Source: Papio anubis
Taxonomy: Eukaryota; Chordata; Mammalia; Primates; Cercopithecidae
NCBI RefSeq assembly: GCF_008728515.1
Contig: NC_044986.1
Span: 52,254,855-52,318,854, forward strand
Direction: 5' to 3'
Length of the DNA stretch: 64,000 bases
Shown here in pieces: positions 59,280 to 64,000 of this stretch. The notes below the pieces were generated by a model. It searched no databases, was not told the DNA's origin, and saw only the letters and a program-made list of their open reading frames with translations. Position 1 is the stretch's first letter, and each line of letters starts with the position of its first letter. Both the position numbers and the translations under genes were made by a program.

Positions 59280-59660
59280 ATGAGGGAGGCTCTGTGGGAG
59301 TGGGACCCTCCCGGCCAGGTGTGGGATACAATGTCCTGGTGTGCCCGTTTGCTTAAAGTGCAGTATTGGGGTGGGAGTTCCCCGATTTTCCAGGTGCTGT
59401 GTGTCTCAGTTCCCCTGGCTAGGAAAAGGGATTCCCTTCCCCCTTGCACTTCCCAGGTGAGGCGATGCCTCGCCCTGCTTCAGCTCTCGCTGGTCGGGCT
59501 GCAGCAGGTGACCAGCACTGATTGTCCGGCACTCCCTAGTGAGATGAACCCAGTACCTCAGTTGAAAATGCAGAAATCACCGGTCTTCTGTGTCGCCCAC
59601 GCTCTGAGTTGGAGACTGGAGCTGTTCCTATACCGCCATCTTGCTCCGCCTAACCTCTGA
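59280..59660 (+). other. Antisense open reading frame across the L1 5'UTR
   Basis: An ATG-initiated frame of 126 codons (a GTG upstream at 59154 would extend it to 168) lies on the strand opposite the L1, in the direction of the known L1 antisense promoter, and ends just past the L1 5' boundary. It overlaps the general region in which the short primate antisense ORF0 has been described. I cannot show that it is translated; GC-rich L1 5'UTRs often contain long open frames. Confidence 0.35.
59635..59643 (-). promoter_or_regulatory. YY1-type site at the L1 5' end
   Basis: caagatggc on the minus strand, about 9-17 bases from the L1 5' end, matches the YY1 motif that positions L1 transcription starts. 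Confidence 0.8.
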
Positions 59661-59689
59661 ATATTGATTTTAAACTAAATGGTAAAAAC

Positions 59690-60012
59690 GATTAAAGGGG
59701 AAAGGACTCCATATTCAATAAATTGCGCTGGGATAACTGGCTAGCCATATGCAGAAGATTGAAGCTGAACCCTTTTCTTACACTATGTACAAAAATCATT
59801 TCAAGATGGATTAAAGACTTAAATGTAACACTTAAAAGTATAAAAACCCTGGAAGATAACCTAGGAAATATAATTCTGGACATAGTCTCTGGCAAAGATT
59901 TCATGACAAAGATATGAAAAGCAATTGCAACAACAACAAAAATTGACAAATGGAACCGAATTAAACTAAAAAGCTTCTGTGCAGCAAAAGAAACTATCAA
60001 CAGAGTAAATAT
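59690..60012 (+). mobile_element. LINE-1 ORF2 C-terminal fragment
   Basis: Sense fragment containing 'ataactggctagccatatgcagaagattgaagctgaaccc' and 'gcagcaaaagaaactatcaacagag'. Both ends truncated. A 64-codon frame at 59723-59917 survives. Confidence 0.88.
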
Positions 60013-60017
60013 AATAG

Positions 60018-61315
60018 CTGTCTGCTAAAGTCCTTATTGACTAATGCTTCAATTTCTGTCACTTCTGGGTTTGTTTCTATTGATGAATTATCTTCTAAAT
60101 TTGTGTCAAATTTCCATTCTTTTTATATGCTTAGTAATTTTTTCTTTGATATTGGAAATTCTAGTTTTATAATGTTGACTACTTCTATTGTGTTGCCTTC
60201 CTTTAATCAGTGTTGGTCTTCATTTCATTAGGTGCTTCAGTTTTTTATCATGTACTTGGACCTTTCTAAGAAGGTCCTTATCTATCTTTTGTCACATCTT
60301 CACCATTCTATTCTTTAGCGCGTGATTAGACCCACTACTAAGTCTTTCTGTGGTCTCCACCAAAGGCCCTAGTTATCAGTAATGATTCTCCACTCTGGCT
60401 GGATAGAATTCACATGTTTGTATGATTTCTGATTAGTATTCTGTATTAGTCAGGCTTCTCCAGAGGGACAGAAATAATCGGATAGATGTGTATATAAAGG
60501 GGAGTTTATTTAAGGAGTATTAACTCACACAATTGCCATGTCCCACAATAGGCCATCTGCAATATGAGGACCGAGGAGGCCAGTTTGAGTCCCAAAGCTG
60601 AAGAACTTTGAGTCTAATGTGTGAGGGCAGAATGCACTCAGCATGGGAGAAAGATGTAGGCTGAGAGATTAAGTCAGTCTAGTCTTTTCTCAACCTTCTG
60701 CATGATGTTTTTTCTGGCCATGCAGGGCAGCTGATTAGCTTGTGCCCACCTAGATTAAGGGTGAGTCTGCTGTTTCCAGCGCACTGACTCAAATGTTAAT
60801 CTCTTCTGGCAACACCCTCACAGACACACCCAGAAAGAATACTTTTCATCCTTAAATCCAATCAAATTGACACTCAGTATTAACCATCACACATTCGTAC
60901 TCAGTTTTTAGCAACCCTTTCACTCCTTGCTAGGTTTCATGCAGTTTTACCCTATACATGAGTAGCTTAGTATTTAGAGAAACTCAGTGGTACCTCTATG
61001 AAGATTTCTGGAATTATTTTTCTGCATAGTAGAATTCTGTTCTACAACTTCCAGTCTCCTAGGACTCTTGAACTTTTATTATTGTTTCCTTGTTATACTG
61101 TCTCTAATTTCCTCACTGTCGTGTTCTGGAATGTTTCTCCAGTCAAAAATCTGCAGTATTATAGGTTTTACCATTTGTTTCCTTTATTTCCAGAATCCCA
61201 GTGCTACACTTCTGGTGTGAAATTGTTTGTTCATATATTTTTACAGATTGTTGTTTTGCTTGTTTACAGTGGAAGGATCACTCTTGTCTCTGTCATGCCA
61301 TTATAGCCATAAAGA
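60018..61315 (-). mobile_element. Old L1M 5'-side sequence, antisense, split by an LTR
   Basis: T-rich sequence whose order ('agtaattttttctttgatattggaaattctag', 'gtctttctgtggtctccacc', 'gattctccactctggctgg') matches L1M 5'-side sequence in reverse, like 45.1-46.2 kb. Interrupted at 60445-60896. Confidence 0.6.
60445..60896 (-). mobile_element. ERVL LTR (MLT2A-like), antisense
   Basis: TG...CA-bounded block: 'tgtattagtcaggcttctccagagggacag', 'ggggagtttatttaaggagtattaactcacac', 'tcccacaataggccatctgcaa', 'catgggagaaagatgtaggctg', 'gcaacaccctcacagacacaccc', 'ttgacactcagtattaaccatcaca'. Nearly complete; some central loss. Confidence 0.88.
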
Positions 61316-61324
61316 GGTTTCGTT

Positions 61325-62258
61325 TAAATTAAAAACAATTTTATTTTTATAATTTTTACTTTTATTGTTTTCTAATGTTTTTATTTCCATAGGTTATTGG
61401 GGAAAAGATGGTGTTTGGTTACATAGTAAGTTCTTTAGTGGTGATTTATGAGATTTTGGTGCACCTATCACCTGAGAATTCAATTTGTAATTTTTATCCC
61501 TCAATCCCTTCCCAACCTCTCCCCCTGAGTGTGCAAAGTCCACTGTGTCATTCTTATGCATTTGAATCCTCATAGCTTATCTCCCACTTATGAATTATAA
61601 CGTAAAATATTTGGTTTTCTATTCCTGAGTTACTTCACTTAGAATAATAGTCTCCAGTCTCATCCAGGTTGCTGCAAATGCCATTACTTCATTCACTTTT
61701 ATGGCTGAGTAGTATTCCATTATAAATACATGTCACAGTTTCTTCATTCACTTATTGATTGATGGGCATTTGGGTTGGTTCCACATTTCTGCAGTTGTGA
61801 ATTGTGCTGCTATAAACATGAATGTGCAATATCTTTTTTGTATAATGACTTATTTTCCTCTGGGTAGGTACCCAGTAGTGGGATTGCTGGATCAAATTGT
61901 AGTTCTACTTTTAGTTCTTTAAGAAATCTCCACACTGTTTTCCATAGTGTTTGTACTAGTTTACATTCCTGCCAGCAGTGTAGAAGTGTTCCCTGTTCAC
62001 CACATCCATGCCAACATCTCTTATATTTGATTTTTTGATTATGACTGTTCTTAAAGGAGTAAAGCAGTATTGCATTGTGGTTTTGATTTGCATTTCCCTG
62101 ATTATTAGTGATGTTGAGCATTTTTTCATACGTTTGTTGGCCATTTGTATATCTTCTTTTGAGAATTGTCTATTTATGTCCTTAGCCCACTTTTTGATGG
62201 GATTGTTTTTTTCTTGCTAATTTGTTTCAGTTTGTTGTAGATTCTGAATATTAGTCCC
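61325..62258 (-). mobile_element. LINE-1 3' end (older L1PA/L1PB), antisense
   Basis: Poly-T-rich start, 3'UTR of the older primate type ('ggttattggggaaaagatggtgtttggttacat' near 61394), then ORF2 C-terminus in reverse (frames 61810-62121 and 61956-62144, with RCWHGCGEQGTLLHCWQE). 5'-truncated at about 62258. Confidence 0.92.
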
Positions 62259-64000
62259 AACAGTGATCAGAGCAAATACACAACCCCATAGAGGGAGAAA
62301 ATTGCCATAAAGTGTTTTAAAGTAGGTTTATATTGGTATTACTAGTTACAGGGTAAGGACATTAAGGAAACATATTCAAACTGTTTATCAATAAACAGTA
62401 ATCAAATTGTTTATTGATTCATACTAGTTGTAATATGTCTTACAATTCTGTAATTCATTCTATTTTTGAATATTTTATTGATTTGCAAATTTTAAAATGT
62501 GATAAGAAAAAAACAGCTTTAAGTCCAAATATATGGTTCTCTATCTTATCATTTGTATTGCTTGGGATAAAATACAAAGGTAAAATTGTGATTTATCTTA
62601 AATTGATCTCTGATCTCTCCTATTTAAAAGCAAAAGTAATGATAGGTTACTGATATTTTTATTTTTCTTTTTGTCTTATTTTTGGATAGCTAAACCTTTG
62701 GCACAATCAACCTTTATGATCATACTGGGAGGTAAGTTTTGCTTCATTCCTGCCAGCCCACTTTGGTGAAAAACCAAATATCTCAAAAAGTAGAATTCAA
62801 ATAGCTTTCATCATTGGAAGGTTAATTATAATCTGGATTTTCCTTGTGAATATGGTTGTCTGTTTCTTCCCTGTTCCTTCCTCCTTTAAAGAATTAATTA
62901 CTCAACAATGAACCTATGATCTGTTTACTCTGGATTTGCTTTTTGATAGCCTCATGACAGATTATGACAGATTAGATCTCATCAGAGCTGGCCCTTCTGA
63001 GTTACCCAGTGATGAATACTACTCCATAAAGTGCTTTATGTCACCACAGAAACCTAGTTTTTGAATGCCATCCATTGCATCCTGCTCAAGCTAACATCAG
63101 TGATCCAACTCCCTATTTTTTTTTCTTTTCTGGCTTATTCTGACTGGCAGTTGTTCATGACCTAGCACTAAGTCATTTTATTTGATCAACATATTAAATA
63201 ACTCATTTTAGGTTTTAGAAACACAATAGTTTTATTGTCTTCTCTTTGAGTTTCTCAAAGCAAAAATGTATAAAATGAGATCGTTAAAGACTGGGGGGTG
63301 TCCCCATAGCAATTGGTGTGTTTGTCTATGGATAAGTGAAATGCAAGAATTTCATATATACGGCATTTTTGTTACTGAATTTTAATAATGAAAACCAGAA
63401 TGTAATTTGAAAATATAGCTTAGATTTTGGCATGATTGAGTTATTACAAATCTCAGATCAAAACTATTCTAGGCCAAAGCAATTAAATGAAAGAATATGT
63501 CAATATATTTTTCTTTCTCTTCAAGTATAAAGATAGCCAGATACAGCAAATAAAACTGAGAGACACCCAATTCAATTTGAATTTAACAACAAATATTTTT
63601 AGTGTAAGCATGCACCATAGAGTATTTGAAATACGCTTTTACTGAAAAAAAAATTCATAATTTATCTGAAATTCTACTTCAGCTGGAATGTTACCAGTTA
63701 AACCATGCCAAAGTCAACATATTTTCTATACTATTTTCTGCATAGTTTGAAAAATTATTACAACATGCAAATTATGCTTCTTTTTCTCCATTGCTCAAAT
63801 GTAAACAACAATAACAAGAAAAACCCTTTCATTTGCCTAGTTTGTGGATGTTTTAAGGGGTGTCAATTGTGATATGTCTTGCACTGAATTCCTTTCTTAT
63901 TTCCAAGCTGCCTCCCTTCCTAGGATCATGATTTTGTTGAATTTTAGGCAGTAAGCAAGGCCAGCAACATTGGGGATATCCTCATAGGAGATAGCTTCTT
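62259..64000. other. Unclassified AT-rich end of the window
   Basis: No gene or repeat recognised. A small direct repeat (atgacagatt twice) lies at about 62955-62974. Confidence 0.5.

Larger units (their letters stand above)
58307..59651 (-). mobile_element. L1PA 5' end: complete 5'UTR plus start of ORF1, 3'-truncated
   Basis: On the minus strand the element starts at about 59651 (ggcggagcaagatggcgg), runs through an about 1.02-kb GC-rich 5'UTR and into ORF1 at 58629, then stops at about 58307-58325 without a tail. GC content contrasts sharply with the surroundings. Insertions of L1 usually lose the 5' end; here only the 5' end survives, implying a later deletion or rearrangement. The 5'UTR houses the L1 sense promoter and antisense promoter in functional copies. 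Confidence 0.92.

Overview
This is a gene-free, AT-rich stretch of primate nuclear DNA, almost certainly human or another Old World primate/ape. The evidence is the repeat content: full-length Alu dimers including AluY-like copies, L1PA-type LINE-1 copies with the primate 3'UTR and its G-rich polypurine tract, a THE1 LTR with part of its internal region, MST/MLT-type MaLR LTRs, ERVL (MLT2-type) LTRs, and class I (gammaretrovirus-like) ERV remnants. I found no protein-coding exon, tRNA, rRNA, snRNA or CRISPR array. Every recognisable reading frame is a remnant of LINE-1 ORF1/ORF2 or of retroviral gag/pol. Subfamily names come from memory of consensus features and should be read as approximate.

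Layout. 1-870: 3' end of an old L1. 2.3-3.8 kb: L1 fragment carrying an Alu monomer and an ERV1 solo LTR, then a MER5-like DNA transposon and an Alu. 4.8-5.2 kb: two Alu monomers in one target site. 6.9-9.0 kb: an MST/THE1-type LTR and ancient L1M pieces on both strands. 9-14.4 kb: mostly unclassified AT-rich DNA with one Alu. 14.4-16 kb: old antisense L1 and an ERVL-type LTR. 16.7-19.9 kb: L1PA with ORF1 end and ORF2, internally deleted. 21.8-26.8 kb: an ERVL LTR plus probable internal sequence, invaded by a class I ERV (5' LTR, primer-binding site, gag, pro-pol, stub of 3' LTR) that itself carries an AluY. 27.7-34.1 kb: AluY, then an old antisense L1 split by a younger sense L1 with a clean target-site duplication and by an ERV1 LTR. 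34.4 kb: a G-rich minisatellite. 35-43.9 kb: Alus, MLT1-like and MST LTRs (the latter holding a tiny 5'-inverted L1), MIRs and unclassified DNA. 44-62.3 kb: a dense L1-on-L1 region with a THE1, ERVL LTRs, a 3.25-kb twin-primed L1PA, and an isolated L1 5'UTR/ORF1 start on the minus strand. 62.3-64 kb: nothing recognised.

Nothing here works together as a pathway. The value of the window is as a stratigraphy of retrotransposition, in which nesting gives relative ages: L1M and ERVL first, then MaLR/ERV1, then older L1PA/L1PB, then L1PA and AluY. Several insertion mechanisms can be read directly: target-site duplications, twin-priming inversions, microhomology-bounded deletion and repeated use of one target site. 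I did not find evidence for a previously undescribed functional system. The most distinctive items are the twin-primed L1 at 54.8-58.1 kb, the isolated L1 promoter region at 58.3-59.65 kb with a long antisense reading frame, the nested ERV1-in-ERVL provirus, and a diverged tandem repeat at 52.2-52.8 kb between overlapping L1 remnants.
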